Source of the DNA: Pseudomonas sp. FP2335
Lineage (GTDB): Bacteria; Pseudomonadota; Gammaproteobacteria; Pseudomonadales; Pseudomonadaceae
Direction: 5' to 3'
NCBI RefSeq assembly: GCF_030687535.1
Contig: NZ_CP117437.1
Coordinates: 4,299,501 to 4,363,500, forward strand
DNA length: 64,000 bases
Shown here in pieces: positions 16,467 to 25,521 of the stretch. Each line of letters opens with the position of its first letter. Position 1 is the first letter of the stretch. A model generated the notes under the pieces. That model was not told the origin of the DNA and did not search any database. It saw nothing but the letters and a program-made list of their open reading frames with translations. The translations under genes were made by a program, and so were the position numbers.

Positions 16467-19400
16467 ATGACGCTGTCCAGCGGGCTGATCGCCGCCGTTG
16501 CCCTGGCCTATATGGCCATTATGTTCGCCATCGCCTTTTATGGTGACCGCCGCCGTGCGCCGCTGCCGCCCCGCATGCGTGCCTGGGTGTACAGCCTGTC
16601 GCTGGCAGTCTACTGCACCAGTTGGACCTTCTTTGGCTCTGTAGGGCAAGCTGCCGAACAGTTGTGGGCGTTTTTACCGATCTACCTGGGACCGGTGCTG
16701 CTACTGGTGCTGGCACCTTGGGTGCTGCAAAAGATGATCCTGATCAGCAAGCAGGAAAACATCACCTCCATCGCCGACTTTATCGCCGCACGCTACGGTA
16801 AATCCCAATCCCTGGCCGTGGTGGTGGCGCTGATCTGCCTGGTCGGCGTACTGCCCTATATCGCCCTGCAACTCAAAGGCATCGTGCTGGGGGTGAACCT
16901 GCTGATCGGCGCAGGTGCCGACACCACGGGCACCCGCGCCCAGGACACGGCGCTGATCGTGTCACTGGTTCTGGCCCTGTTCACCATCGTCTTCGGCACC
17001 CGCAACCTCGACGCCACCGAGCACCACCGTGGCATGGTGCTGGCGATTGCGTTTGAGTCGCTGGTCAAGCTGTTCGCCTTTCTCGCGGTCGGCGCGTTTG
17101 TGACCTACGGCCTGTATGACGGTTTCGGCGACCTGTTCAGCCAGGCGATGCTTGCACCGCGCCTCGACGAATATTGGAAAGAGACAGTCAACTGGCCGTC
17201 GATGGTGGTGCAGACCGGCGTGGCCATGATGGCGATCATCTGCCTGCCCCGGCAGTTCCATGTGACGGTGGTGGAGAACATCGACCCGCAGGACCTGCGC
17301 CTGGCCAAATGGGTATTCCCCGCCTACCTGATCCTCGCCGCACTGTTCGTCGTCCCTATCGCCCTCGGCGGCAAGATGCTGTTGCCCGGTTCGGTATTGC
17401 CGGATTCCTACGTAATCAGCCTGCCCATGGCCGAAGCGCATCCGGCCCTCGCCGTACTGGCGTTTATCGGCGGCGCCTCGGCAGCCACCGGCATGGTGAT
17501 CGTGGCGAGCATCGCCCTGTCGACCATGGTCTCCAACGACATGTTGCTACCCTGGCTGTTGCGCCGTTCCAGCGCCGAGCGGCCGTTCGAAGTGTTCCGG
17601 CACTGGATGCTCTCGGTACGCCGGGTCAGCATCGTGATCATCCTTCTGCTGGCCTACGTGAGCTATCGCTTGCTGGGCTCCACCGCGAGCCTGGCGACCA
17701 TCGGCCAGATCGCCTTTGCCGCCGTGACCCAGCTGGCACCGGCGATGCTGGGTGCGTTGTATTGGAAGCAGGCCAACCGGCGCGGCGTGTTTGCCGGCTT
17801 GGCGGCGGGGACTTTCCTGTGGTTCTACACCCTGGTCCTGCCTGTGACGGCGAAAAGTCTCGGCTGGTCGCTAAGTCTTTTCCCTGGCCTGACGTGGATG
17901 CACTCCCATCCGTTTGGCTTGTCCGTGACCTCATTGACCCTGGGCACCGTGTTCTCCCTGGCAGGCAACTTCACGCTGTTCGTGTGGGTGTCGATGCTGT
18001 CGCGCACACGGGTGTCCGAACACTGGCAGGCCGGGCGTTTTATCGGCCAGGAAATCAGCCAGCGCGCCAACGCACGCTCGATGCTGTCGGTACAGATCAG
18101 CGACCTGCTCAGCCTGGCCGCACGTTTTGTCGGTGAAGAACGCGCCCAGCAGAGTTTTATCCGCTTCGCCTATCGCCAGGGCAAAGGCTTCAACCCCAAC
18201 CAGAACGCCGACAACGATTGGATCGCCCACACCGAACGCCTGCTGGCCGGTGTGCTCGGCGCTTCGTCGACACGCGCTGTAGTAAAAGCCGCGATTGAAG
18301 GTCGGGAAATGCAACTGGAGGACGTCGTACGTATCGCCGACGAAGCCTCCGAGGTGCTGCAATTCAACCGGGCCCTGCTGCAAGGTGCGATTGAAAACAT
18401 TACCCAGGGCATCAGCGTGGTGGACCAGTCTCTCAAGTTGGTGGCGTGGAACCGGCGCTACCTGGAGCTGTTCAACTACCCGGAAGGCCTGATCAGCGTC
18501 GGCCGGCCGATTGCCGACATCATCCGTTACAACGCCGAGCGCGGCCTGTGCGGGCCGGGTGAGGCCGAAGTCCATGTGGCGCGTCGCCTGCACTGGATGC
18601 GCCAGGGCCGCGCGCACACCTCAGAGCGCTTGTTCCCCAACGGGCGGGTGATCGAACTGATCGGCAACCCGATGCCTGGCGGTGGTTTCGTCATGAGCTT
18701 CACCGACATCACCGCGTTCCGCGAAGCCGAGCAAGCGCTCACTGAGGCCAACGAAGGCCTTGAGCAGCGGGTGACCGAGCGCACCCATGAACTGTCGCAG
18801 CTCAACGTGGCACTCACTGACGCCAAGGGCGTGGCCGAATCCGCCAGCCAGTCGAAGACCCGTTTCCTCGCGGCGGTCAGCCATGACCTGATGCAACCAC
18901 TCAACGCCGCCCGGCTGTTTTCCGCCGCGCTGTCACACCAGAACGACGGCATGTCCAGTGAAGCACGGCAATTGGTGCAGCATCTGGACAGCTCGCTGCG
19001 TTCCGCCGAGGACCTGATCAGCGACCTGCTGGACATCTCGCGCCTGGAAAACGGCAAGATCAACCCGCAGCGCCAACCCTTTGCACTCAATGAGCTGTTC
19101 GACACCCTCGGCGCCGAGTTCAAGGCCCTGGCCCAGGAACAAGGCTTGCGCTTTCGCGTGCGCGGCAGCCGTTTGCGGGTGGACAGCGACATCAAGCTGC
19201 TGCGGCGAATCTTGCAGAATTTTCTCACCAACGCCTTCCGCTATGCCGACGGCCCGGTGCTGCTTGGCGTACGTCGCCGCGAGGGCGAGTTATGCCTGGA
19301 AGTCTGGGACCGTGGCCCCGGCATTCCACTGGATAAACAGAAGGTGATCTTCGAAGAGTTCAAGCGTCTCGACAGCCACCAGACCCGCGCGGAAAAGGGC

Positions 19401-19937
19401 CTGGGCCTGGGCCTGGCAATTGCCGATGGCTTGTGTCGCGTACTGGGCCACCCGTTGCGCGTGCGCTCCTGGCCGGGCAAGGGCAGTGTGTTCAGCGTCA
19501 GTGTGCCGTTGGCGCGCAACCAGGCCAGCCCACGGGTGTTGGCGACACCGGAGAACGGCCAGCCGCTGAGTGGCGCGCAAGTGCTGTGCGTGGACAACGA
19601 AGAGAGCATCCTGATCGGCATGCGCAGCCTGCTGAGTCGTTGGGGCTGCCAGGTGTGGACGGCTACCGACCAGGCGCAATGCGCGGCACTGCTGGCAGAC
19701 GGCGTGCGTCCGCAACTGGCCTTGGTGGATTACCACCTGGACCATGGCGAAACCGGCACCGAGTTGATGGGTTGGTTGCGCGCGCAATTGGCCGAGCCGA
19801 TTCCCGGCGTGGTGATCAGCGCCGATGGCCGTCCGGAGATGGTGGCCGAGGTGCACGCGGCCGGGCTGGATTATCTGGCCAAGCCGGTGAAGCCGGCGGC
19901 GTTGCGCGCGTTGCTGAGTAGGCATTTGCCACTGTAG
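16467..19937 (+). CDS. mxtR: sodium:solute-symporter-type hybrid histidine kinase (MxtR/CrbS-like)
   Basis: This is an inner-membrane sensor of 1156 residues. The first ~500 residues are an SLC5/SSS-like transporter module with about 13 membrane helices. A STAC-like linker and PAS domain (INQ-like segment LLQGAIENITQGISVVDQSL) follow. Next come a HisKA domain with phospho-acceptor His806 in AVSHDLMQPLNAARLF, an ATPase domain (LQNFLTNAFRYAD, GLGLGLAIADGL), and a C-terminal receiver with Asp1088 (LALVDYHLD). CbrA lacks the receiver, so MxtR/CrbS, which controls acetate use through ErdR, is the closest match. The ATG at 16467 has GGAG six bases upstream; an ATG at 16452 lacks one. The partner response regulator is not in the window. 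Confidence 0.85.
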   Translation: MTLSSGLIAAVALAYMAIMFAIAFYGDRRRAPLPPRMRAWVYSLSLAVYCTSWTFFGSVGQAAEQLWAFLPIYLGPVLLLVLAPWVLQKMILISKQENITSIADFIAARYGKSQSLAVVVALICLVGVLPYIALQLKGIVLGVNLLIGAGADTTGTRAQDTALIVSLVLALFTIVFGTRNLDATEHHRGMVLAIAFESLVKLFAFLAVGAFVTYGLYDGFGDLFSQAMLAPRLDEYWKETVNWPSMVVQTGVAMMAIICLPRQFHVTVVENIDPQDLRLAKWVFPAYLILAALFVVPIALGGKMLLPGSVLPDSYVISLPMAEAHPALAVLAFIGGASAATGMVIVASIALSTMVSNDMLLPWLLRRSSAERPFEVFRHWMLSVRRVSIVIILLLAYVSYRLLGSTASLATIGQIAFAAVTQLAPAMLGALYWKQANRRGVFAGLAAGTFLWFYTLVLPVTAKSLGWSLSLFPGLTWMHSHPFGLSVTSLTLGTVFSLAGNFTLFVWVSMLSRTRVSEHWQAGRFIGQEISQRANARSMLSVQISDLLSLAARFVGEERAQQSFIRFAYRQGKGFNPNQNADNDWIAHTERLLAGVLGASSTRAVVKAAIEGREMQLEDVVRIADEASEVLQFNRALLQGAIENITQGISVVDQSLKLVAWNRRYLELFNYPEGLISVGRPIADIIRYNAERGLCGPGEAEVHVARRLHWMRQGRAHTSERLFPNGRVIELIGNPMPGGGFVMSFTDITAFREAEQALTEANEGLEQRVTERTHELSQLNVALTDAKGVAESASQSKTRFLAAVSHDLMQPLNAARLFSAALSHQNDGMSSEARQLVQHLDSSLRSAEDLISDLLDISRLENGKINPQRQPFALNELFDTLGAEFKALAQEQGLRFRVRGSRLRVDSDIKLLRRILQNFLTNAFRYADGPVLLGVRRREGELCLEVWDRGPGIPLDKQKVIFEEFKRLDSHQTRAEKGLGLGLAIADGLCRVLGHPLRVRSWPGKGSVFSVSVPLARNQASPRVLATPENGQPLSGAQVLCVDNEESILIGMRSLLSRWGCQVWTATDQAQCAALLADGVRPQLALVDYHLDHGETGTELMGWLRAQLAEPIPGVVISADGRPEMVAEVHAAGLDYLAKPVKPAALRALLSRHLPL

Positions 19938-19971
19938 CCAGGCCGTGCTCGATCGGAATTGTGGGCGGGGT

Positions 19972-21465
19972 TTATTCAGGCAGATGGGCAACGCCATCGG
20001 AATCGGTCATTGCCCGTTCCAGCAGGTCGGCAGGAAGACTTTTGCTGGCACGTGCACCAAGCAACTTTAACTGCTCGGTACGGCTGACCAGATTTCCGCG
20101 GCCATCTGTAAGCTTGTTCCGCGCCGAGCTGTAAGCCTTATCCAACTGCTGCAGACGATTGCCTACTTCATCCAGGTCCTGGATAAACAACACGAACTTG
20201 TCGTACAGCCAACCGGCACGCTCGGCGATTTCACGGGCGTTCTGGCTCTGACGCTCCTGCTTCCACAGGCTGTCGATCACCCGCAAGGTGGCGAGCAAAG
20301 TGGTCGGGCTGACGATCACGATATGGCGGTCGAACGCTTCCTGGAACAGGTTCGGTTCAGCCTGCAGCGCGGCGGAAAACGCCGCCTCGATCGGCACGAA
20401 CAACAACACGAAATCCAGGCTATGCAAGCCTTCGAGGCGCTTGTAATCCTTGCCGGCCAAGCCTTTGACGTGATTGCGCAGGGACAATACGTGTTGCTTG
20501 AGCGCCGCTTGGCCGATCACTTCGTCGTCCGCGCCGACATACTGTTGATAGGCGGTCAGGCTGACCTTCGAGTCGACCACCACCTGCTTGTCGCCGGGCA
20601 ACATGATCAGCACGTCGGGCTGGAAGCGCTCACCGTCCGGGCCCTTGAGGCTGACCTGAGTCTGGTATTCACGGCCCTTCTCCAGGCCAGCGTGCTCCAG
20701 CACCCGCTCAAGGATCAGTTCGCCCCAGTTGCCCTGGGTTTTCTGGCCCTTGAGGGCGCGGGTCAGGTTGGTGGCCTCGTCCGACAGACGCAGGTTCAGT
20801 TGCTGTAGGCGCTCCAGTTCCTTGGCCAGGGAAAAGCGCTCGCGAGCTTCATTCTGATAGCTTTCTTCCACACGCTTTTCGAAGGATTGGATGCGTTCCT
20901 TCAACGGGTCGAGCAACTGGCCGAGGCGTTCCTGGCTGGTCTCGGCAAAGCGCTGTTCGCGCTCATCGAAGATCTTGCCGGCCAGTTCGGCGAACTGCGC
21001 ACGCAGCTCGTCACGCGAACCTTGCAGGTCGGTGAGGCGTTGCTGGTGGCTGTCCTGTTGCTCGCGCAACTCGGCGCGCAAGGCCGCCGACAGCGCATCG
21101 AGGCGGCGTAGTTCGGTGTCCTTGGCGTTGCGGTCGAGGTTCCAGGCGTGGGCGGCGTCGCGGGCATTGTCGCGGTCGATCTGCAACAGTTCGACTTCAC
21201 GGCGCAAGGCGGCCAAGTCAGCTTGCTTGGAGGCGTTGGCGTGGCTCAGGTCGCTGATTTCGTCGCGACTGGCGTCCAGTTGAGCCGCCAGGCCTTCCTG
21301 GGCCAGTTGCGCAGTCGCCAGGCGCTCTTCGAGCAGCTCCCAGCCGGTGGTGCGGGCGGTCAGCCGCCGTTGAAGCTGCCAGCACACGGCCAACAGAGGC
21401 AACGCGGCGCCAGCAAGGCCCAGGGCAACACTGGTCCAGTCAAAAACCATAGCCATTTCTGCCAT
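19972..21465 (-). CDS. rmuC: DNA recombination protein RmuC
   Basis: The 497-residue protein has a short N-terminal membrane segment, a long coiled coil (about residues 35-230) and the RmuC nuclease-like domain. Signature strings are GNWGELILERVLEHAGLEKG, FQPDVLIMLPGDKQVVVDSKV and FVPIEAAFSAALQ. RmuC is thought to limit inversions at short inverted repeats. Three in-frame ATGs (21465, 21456, 21450) are possible starts. It converges on mxtR with only 34 bases between stops. Confidence 0.93.
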   Translation of the reverse strand: MAEMAMVFDWTSVALGLAGAALPLLAVCWQLQRRLTARTTGWELLEERLATAQLAQEGLAAQLDASRDEISDLSHANASKQADLAALRREVELLQIDRDNARDAAHAWNLDRNAKDTELRRLDALSAALRAELREQQDSHQQRLTDLQGSRDELRAQFAELAGKIFDEREQRFAETSQERLGQLLDPLKERIQSFEKRVEESYQNEARERFSLAKELERLQQLNLRLSDEATNLTRALKGQKTQGNWGELILERVLEHAGLEKGREYQTQVSLKGPDGERFQPDVLIMLPGDKQVVVDSKVSLTAYQQYVGADDEVIGQAALKQHVLSLRNHVKGLAGKDYKRLEGLHSLDFVLLFVPIEAAFSAALQAEPNLFQEAFDRHIVIVSPTTLLATLRVIDSLWKQERQSQNAREIAERAGWLYDKFVLFIQDLDEVGNRLQQLDKAYSSARNKLTDGRGNLVSRTEQLKLLGARASKSLPADLLERAMTDSDGVAHLPE

Positions 21466-21511
21466 TACCGAAAAAGAGCAAGGTTAACGGAGCACAGGGT
21501 CTGACGACAGC

Positions 21512-21835
21512 TCAGTCTTCGACCTGGCCCAGTTCGCGTTGGGCGCGACGATCACCGGCGCGGGCAGCCTGGCGCAATAGGTCATGGCCGATGCGGCGGT
21601 CGCGGGCGTTACCGCATTCACGGCACATCAGCTGGCCCAGGCGGCTCTGGGCGGCCACCACGCCATCACGGGCAGGCTGCTTGAGCAAACGCCCGGCGAA
21701 GTGTTTGACGTTGGTGCTGTGCCCCAGGCGCGGGCTGTCGAGCAGCCACAAGGCAACCTTCAAGGAGAAACGCTTGGGTGCGGTAACAGTCTGGGGAGTG
21801 TCGGTAACAGAAGGTGATACTGAGCGAAACTTCAT
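21512..21835 (-). CDS. small Sel1-like repeat protein
   Basis: This 107-residue protein starts MKFRSVSPSVTDTPQ. Its C-terminal half shows two Sel1-type helical units (ARDGVVAAQSRLGQLMCREC and LLRQAARAGDRRAQRELGQV). Two cysteines form CREC. It lies 46 bases upstream of rmuC on the same strand and may be co-transcribed with it. The ATG at 21835 is chosen because the upstream extension is Cys/Trp-rich and unconserved. Function unknown. Confidence 0.75.
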   Translation of the reverse strand: MKFRSVSPSVTDTPQTVTAPKRFSLKVALWLLDSPRLGHSTNVKHFAGRLLKQPARDGVVAAQSRLGQLMCRECGNARDRRIGHDLLRQAARAGDRRAQRELGQVED

Positions 21836-22292
21836 AAAGCACTGTGGGGCAGATCGGAAGGCGCGCCACTCTACTCTTTTTTTCGTACAGGTAAAGCTGA
21901 AAAATCTCAGCACGCCCGTTCTAGAGCAAGCGCTAGGGACAATCCACAGAAGCTGTGGATAACTCAGTGGACAACCCCCCTTTAACCCGCGCAAAGGCCC
22001 GTGGAACGGGGGCCGCAGTCAAACTGACGATTTTTTCACCAATTAAAAAAAGCGAGATTTTTCATTGACTTAAATTTCCATTGCAGGCTAAAGGCGGCCC
22101 TGCGAAGGAGTTGACAGGTTGGTTACACACTCCGCAACTAATGTGCACAAGTCCCGATCAGACGGTTATATCGGCGGCTTTTTTTGCTGCGACTTCTACG
22201 AAAAACGTTACCGGCGAGTCGCGTGGGAGGACTTTCCAAATCGATACGGGCTGGCCACACTGCTCTACCCATAACGCAAGCGTGCACCGCCC
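21836..22292. other. 457-base gap with DnaA-box-like cluster
   Basis: No credible gene is seen. Features are a TTTTTTT run near 21883, a DnaA-box cluster (listed separately), an AT-rich block around 22030-22080 with TTGACT at 22065, and a weak CCGAT/ATCGG hairpin followed by seven Ts near 22154-22185. The last two could bound a short RNA, but no good -10 is present. Confidence 0.4.
21940..21974. other. cluster of three DnaA-box-like 9-mers
   Basis: AATCCACA (plus strand, 21941), a perfect TTATCCACA on the minus strand (TGTGGATAA, 21954-21962) and TTGTCCACT on the minus strand (21966-21974) lie within 35 bases. The first two form an exact ATCCACA-N5-TGTGGAT palindrome. Confidence 0.5.
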
Positions 22293-22598
22293 ATGAAAGG
22301 AATTCTGTTATTCGCACTCCTGCTGCTCGCAATCTGCGCAACCGCCCTGGGCATCAACGCGGCCCTGCCCGCGCCTGACGGCGCGTTGTTTGCCATCGCC
22401 ATCCTGCTGTCGGCCGCCTTTACTGCCATAAGCCTGTGCATCGAGTTGGGTGACGGCAGGATAAACGACATGCGCGACGTGATGCAGGTGATTGAAGCCG
22501 GCCAGTCCTGGCGCCTGACCCTGGCGGCGTACGCCTTGGGTTGCTCCCTGGCCGCAGCCGCTACGGTGCTGATCTATCGCAGCCTGATAGGGGGTTGA
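22293..22598 (+). CDS. small membrane protein of unknown function
   Basis: This 101-residue protein has three hydrophobic segments: about 3-23 (ILLFALLLLAICATALGIN), 30-50 and 75-97. A polar loop (GDGRINDMRDVMQVIEAGQSW) separates the second and third. I do not recognise the family. The ribosome site is weak (CACCG). It is followed by a 443-base noncoding stretch on the same strand. Confidence 0.7.
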   Translation: MKGILLFALLLLAICATALGINAALPAPDGALFAIAILLSAAFTAISLCIELGDGRINDMRDVMQVIEAGQSWRLTLAAYALGCSLAAAATVLIYRSLIGG

Positions 22599-23041
22599 TT
22601 GAAGTTTTTTGGCTAGCACACTTTCTTTCCTTGTTTCAATCCGTTACTATCCGCGGCGTTAGTACCAAGCTGAAAGTCAATTCTGGTCGAACAACTCCCC
22701 CGAACAACGCGGGACCGACCACCTCGATGGTTTCCAGGTATCACTTGCGACGACACTGCCTTTGAACAAGCAAAGGGTGCCGCGAAGTTTCAATACTCTG
22801 ACCGAACCAACCTGCAAATTGATCAGGATCTTCACCCTGGGCCCAGAACCTTTGCCCCTGTTGTGTTGCCTGCCCTCCTAAGTACCTACCTGCCAGCCCA
22901 AGCGCGCCTAACTTATTAGCGCTTCAAACTGGCTGCTTTGTTCCAGTCGGGTTCTTCGTTTGATCAATGGTGATCAACGTTACTGGAACGTTTTAACGTT
23001 GCACGGTTCTTATCCGTGTCATTTGTAGGAACACCAATAAT
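22599..23041 (+). other. 443-base noncoding stretch, probable long leader of the 23042 gene
   Basis: A promoter-like pair TTTCTT-N17-TACTAT (22624-22652) would start a transcript near 22660 that runs about 380 bases before the 23042 ATG. The stretch is pyrimidine-rich, lacks open frames beyond 12 codons, and ends with three AACGTT palindromes and a GATCA-N4-TGATC repeat (22962-23000). It may be a structured leader, an sRNA, or two overlapping promoters. Confidence 0.4.
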
Positions 23042-23266
23042 ATGAACGCTCAAATCCATACTCAGGATGCCATTCGCACCCTCACCAACGCTTTTGCACC
23101 AATGAATTGCCTGATCATGGCTGCTCGCAAAGGCTGCTTCAGCTTCACCCTGGTCAACGAACACGGCATCGCTCGTCACAGCGAACGCCTGTACCCCGAT
23201 CAATACTCCAGCGCCGAGCCGCTGCAGGCCGTGATCGAGCGTACCCGTCAGGCACTGACTGCCTGA
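23042..23266 (+). CDS. small conserved-looking protein of unknown function
   Basis: This 74-residue protein (MNAQIHTQDAIRTLTNAFAP at the N-terminus) is soluble, with a central strand pair (CFSFTLVNEHGIARHSERLY) and a C-terminal helix. I do not recognise a domain. The ATG is preceded by GTAGGAACACC. A strong rho-independent terminator 22 bases after the stop shows it is a real transcription unit. The long upstream leader suggests post-transcriptional control. Confidence 0.8.
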   Translation: MNAQIHTQDAIRTLTNAFAPMNCLIMAARKGCFSFTLVNEHGIARHSERLYPDQYSSAEPLQAVIERTRQALTA

Positions 23267-23288
23267 TCGACCCGAGTCGCTGAAACAC

Positions 23289-23322
23289 AAAAAACCCTGT
23301 TTAAAACACAGGGTTTTTTATT
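23289..23322 (+). terminator. rho-independent terminator of the 23042 gene
   Basis: AAAAAACCCTGT pairs with ACAGGGTTTTTT around a 7-base loop, with the T-run included in the stem end. Near-symmetric, so it could act in both directions. Confidence 0.92.
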
Positions 23323-23549
23323 GCCTTGAATGTGTAGATTCGGCTTTTTTACTAAGTTCAAACAGATATAAACGATATAACTAAATGAATAAGATGTTTT
23401 AAAAACAGTCCTTTACATCATGAATATGACACTACACTTCAACTCAAGCGGCATGATCCGCTTCCGGCGAGCCTGAGATCCGATCCACCGCTGCCAAGCC
23501 CCCACCTCTCAGGCCTCGTCGACCACTTCCGTCACGGATTGAGGCTTGT

Positions 23550-24032
23550 ATGGGTATCGCTGCCAGCGAATTGTGTCGTTATGTGATCCGGCCAACGTTG
23601 ATGTACCTGGGCCGCCACAACCAGACGGCTGAAGCCCTGCTACTGGGCATCGCGGCCAGCCAGTCGGAACTCGGCTCCGCCTTGCACGACCGGCGCGGCC
23701 ATGGCCTGTACAGCATCACCGAACCTCGCCATCGCGCGCTGTGGGACAACTACCTGGCGCTGGACCCCGAACGCGCCAGCCTGGTACGCGGCTTGGCCAG
23801 CCAACATGCCTTTCTCAGTGCTCCCCAACTGGAACTCACCGTAAACCTGCGTTACGCCACCGCCATTGCCTGGCTATTGGTGGAACAACATCACCCCGCC
23901 CTGCCCCCTCCCGGCGATGTTTTAGCCATGGCACGTATCTGGAAAGAAATATTTCATCCCCAAGGAAGGCTGCGCGATTTCACGCAAACCTGGCAAACCT
24001 GTGTTTCACCCATGAATCACGCGGTTTGCTGA
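23550..24032 (+). CDS. phage-lysozyme-like protein, probably domesticated
   Basis: This is a 160-residue soluble protein. The pattern AEALLLGIAASQSELGSALH...HGLYSITEPRHRALWDNYLAL, followed by LTVNLRYATAIAWLLVE, resembles lysozyme-like virion proteins of Pseudomonas phages, in which a Gln-Glu-Ser supplies the catalytic Glu. Here the aligned residue is Gln, so muramidase activity is doubtful. This comparison is from memory. No other phage gene is nearby. The ATG at 23550 has GAGG upstream. About 280 AT-rich bases precede it. Confidence 0.65.
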   Translation: MGIAASELCRYVIRPTLMYLGRHNQTAEALLLGIAASQSELGSALHDRRGHGLYSITEPRHRALWDNYLALDPERASLVRGLASQHAFLSAPQLELTVNLRYATAIAWLLVEQHHPALPPPGDVLAMARIWKEIFHPQGRLRDFTQTWQTCVSPMNHAVC

Positions 24033-24178
24033 CCGGGCAATTTGCAAGATTCGCCAAAAAACCCGAATTTTGGTCGGATTGTCCTACAAAACCGCTCTAT
24101 CTCCTGCATTACAGCCTATAGCGCGATGTGAGATTTATTGATACTTTCCGCAGCGGTGATCACCACGGAGTTCTAATA

Positions 24179-25456
24179 ATGAAAAAAGTAATGCTCAAGA
24201 CCACACTTAGCCTCGCCGTTGCCATGGCATCCTCCCAACTGTTCGCAAGCGGTTTCGCACTCAACGAACAGAGCGTCAGCGGGATGGGTACGGGTTTCGC
24301 AGGTCGCTCCTCTTCTGCCGATGATGCAAGCACTGTCTACGGTAACCCTGCCGGTATGTCCCGCCTGAATGGCCAGCAAGTCACCGGTGGTGTTGCGGCT
24401 ATCGATGCGTCGACCAATATCAAGGATACGGGTGGCGTTTCCAGCGGCTCCAACAAAGGTGACATGGTTCCATTCACCGCCGTACCTTTCGGTTTCTACA
24501 CCAACAAACTCAACGATCAGTGGGCTGTCGGCTTCGGCGTGTACGCACCGTTCGGCTTGGTCACCGACTATGAAAACGGCTTCCAGGGCCGTGGCTTCGG
24601 CAGCAAGAGCGAAGTGAAGGTGATGACCTTCCAGCCAACTGTCAGCTATGCCTTCAACGACCGCGTGTCCATCGGTTTCGGTCCGACCATCAACCGGATC
24701 TCCGGGGTACTGGAATCGGAAAAAACCCTTAACGCGGCACTTCCCGACACCAACGTCAAGATCAAGGGTGACGACACCGCGCTGGGCTTCAACATCGGCG
24801 TGCTGGTCCAGGCGACCGATACCACCCGCGTCGGCCTGACCTACCACTCCAAGGTCAACTACAAGCTGGAAGGCCACACCACCGTCAGCGGCCCAGTGCA
24901 GACTCAAGGCTTCCTGCGTAACAACCGTTACGACGCCTCGCTGAAAATCGAGACTCCGGAATCCTACGACCTGTCGGTCACTCAAGACCTGACTGACGCC
25001 TGGAAACTCTACGCCGGTACCACCTGGACTCGCTGGAGCCGCCTGAAAGAGATCACCGTCAACAACGAAGGCGTGACCGGAGCCAACGGCGGCATTCTCG
25101 CCCCGAGCCGAATCAGCAGCATCACCGAGAAACAAGACTGGCACGACACCTGGGCTTACGCCGTGGGCACCTCGTACCAGCTGACCAAGCAGGTTGTGCT
25201 GCGTACCGGCCTGACCTTCGACCAGTCGCCAACCAACAACCAGGACCGCTCGCCACGTATCCCTACCGGCGACCGGACGATTTTCAGCGTTGGCCTGGGC
25301 TACGCAGTCATGGACAACATGACCATCGACCTGGCGTATTCCTACCTGAAGGAAGAGGACGTGAAGGTGAACAACACCGCCGCGCCGTCGAGCTACCGCG
25401 CCAAGTATGAAAACAGTGCCAACGGTTTCGGCCTGGGCATGACTTACAAGTTCTGA
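24179..25456 (+). CDS. OmpP1/FadL-family outer-membrane transporter
   Basis: This 425-residue outer-membrane barrel starts with a signal peptide (MKKVMLKTTLSLAVAMASSQLFA) and the FadL N-terminal hatch ASGFALNEQSVSGMGTGFAGRSS, with the NPAGMS motif near residue 60. It ends in Phe (GLGMTYKF). FadL proteins admit long-chain fatty acids and other hydrophobic compounds. ATG at 24179 follows GGAG. It is isolated by the bidirectional terminator downstream. Confidence 0.93.
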   Translation: MKKVMLKTTLSLAVAMASSQLFASGFALNEQSVSGMGTGFAGRSSSADDASTVYGNPAGMSRLNGQQVTGGVAAIDASTNIKDTGGVSSGSNKGDMVPFTAVPFGFYTNKLNDQWAVGFGVYAPFGLVTDYENGFQGRGFGSKSEVKVMTFQPTVSYAFNDRVSIGFGPTINRISGVLESEKTLNAALPDTNVKIKGDDTALGFNIGVLVQATDTTRVGLTYHSKVNYKLEGHTTVSGPVQTQGFLRNNRYDASLKIETPESYDLSVTQDLTDAWKLYAGTTWTRWSRLKEITVNNEGVTGANGGILAPSRISSITEKQDWHDTWAYAVGTSYQLTKQVVLRTGLTFDQSPTNNQDRSPRIPTGDRTIFSVGLGYAVMDNMTIDLAYSYLKEEDVKVNNTAAPSSYRAKYENSANGFGLGMTYKF

Positions 25457-25469
25457 TTCAGAACCGCGC

Positions 25470-25510
25470 AAAAAAGCCCCGCTCTCCTGCAAAGGAGGCG
25501 GGGCTTTTTG
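25470..25510. terminator. bidirectional terminator between fadL-like gene and glutathione peroxidase
   Basis: AAAAAGCCCCGC and GCGGGGCTTTTT form a 12-base stem around a loop that itself pairs (CTCC/GGAG). A- and T-runs on both sides let it serve both convergent genes. Confidence 0.93.
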
Positions 25511-25521
25511 ATGGCTGACGA

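Noticed and set aside
22060..22190. Possible small RNA with TTGACT -35 and a hairpin followed by seven Ts
   Set aside because: No acceptable -10 at 16-18 bases, and the stem (CCGAT/ATCGG) is short and separated from the T-run by four bases.
24173..25492. 439-codon frame on the minus strand opposite the FadL-like gene
   Set aside because: Antisense shadow of a well-supported outer-membrane gene; it also reads through the bidirectional terminator, which a real gene would avoid.
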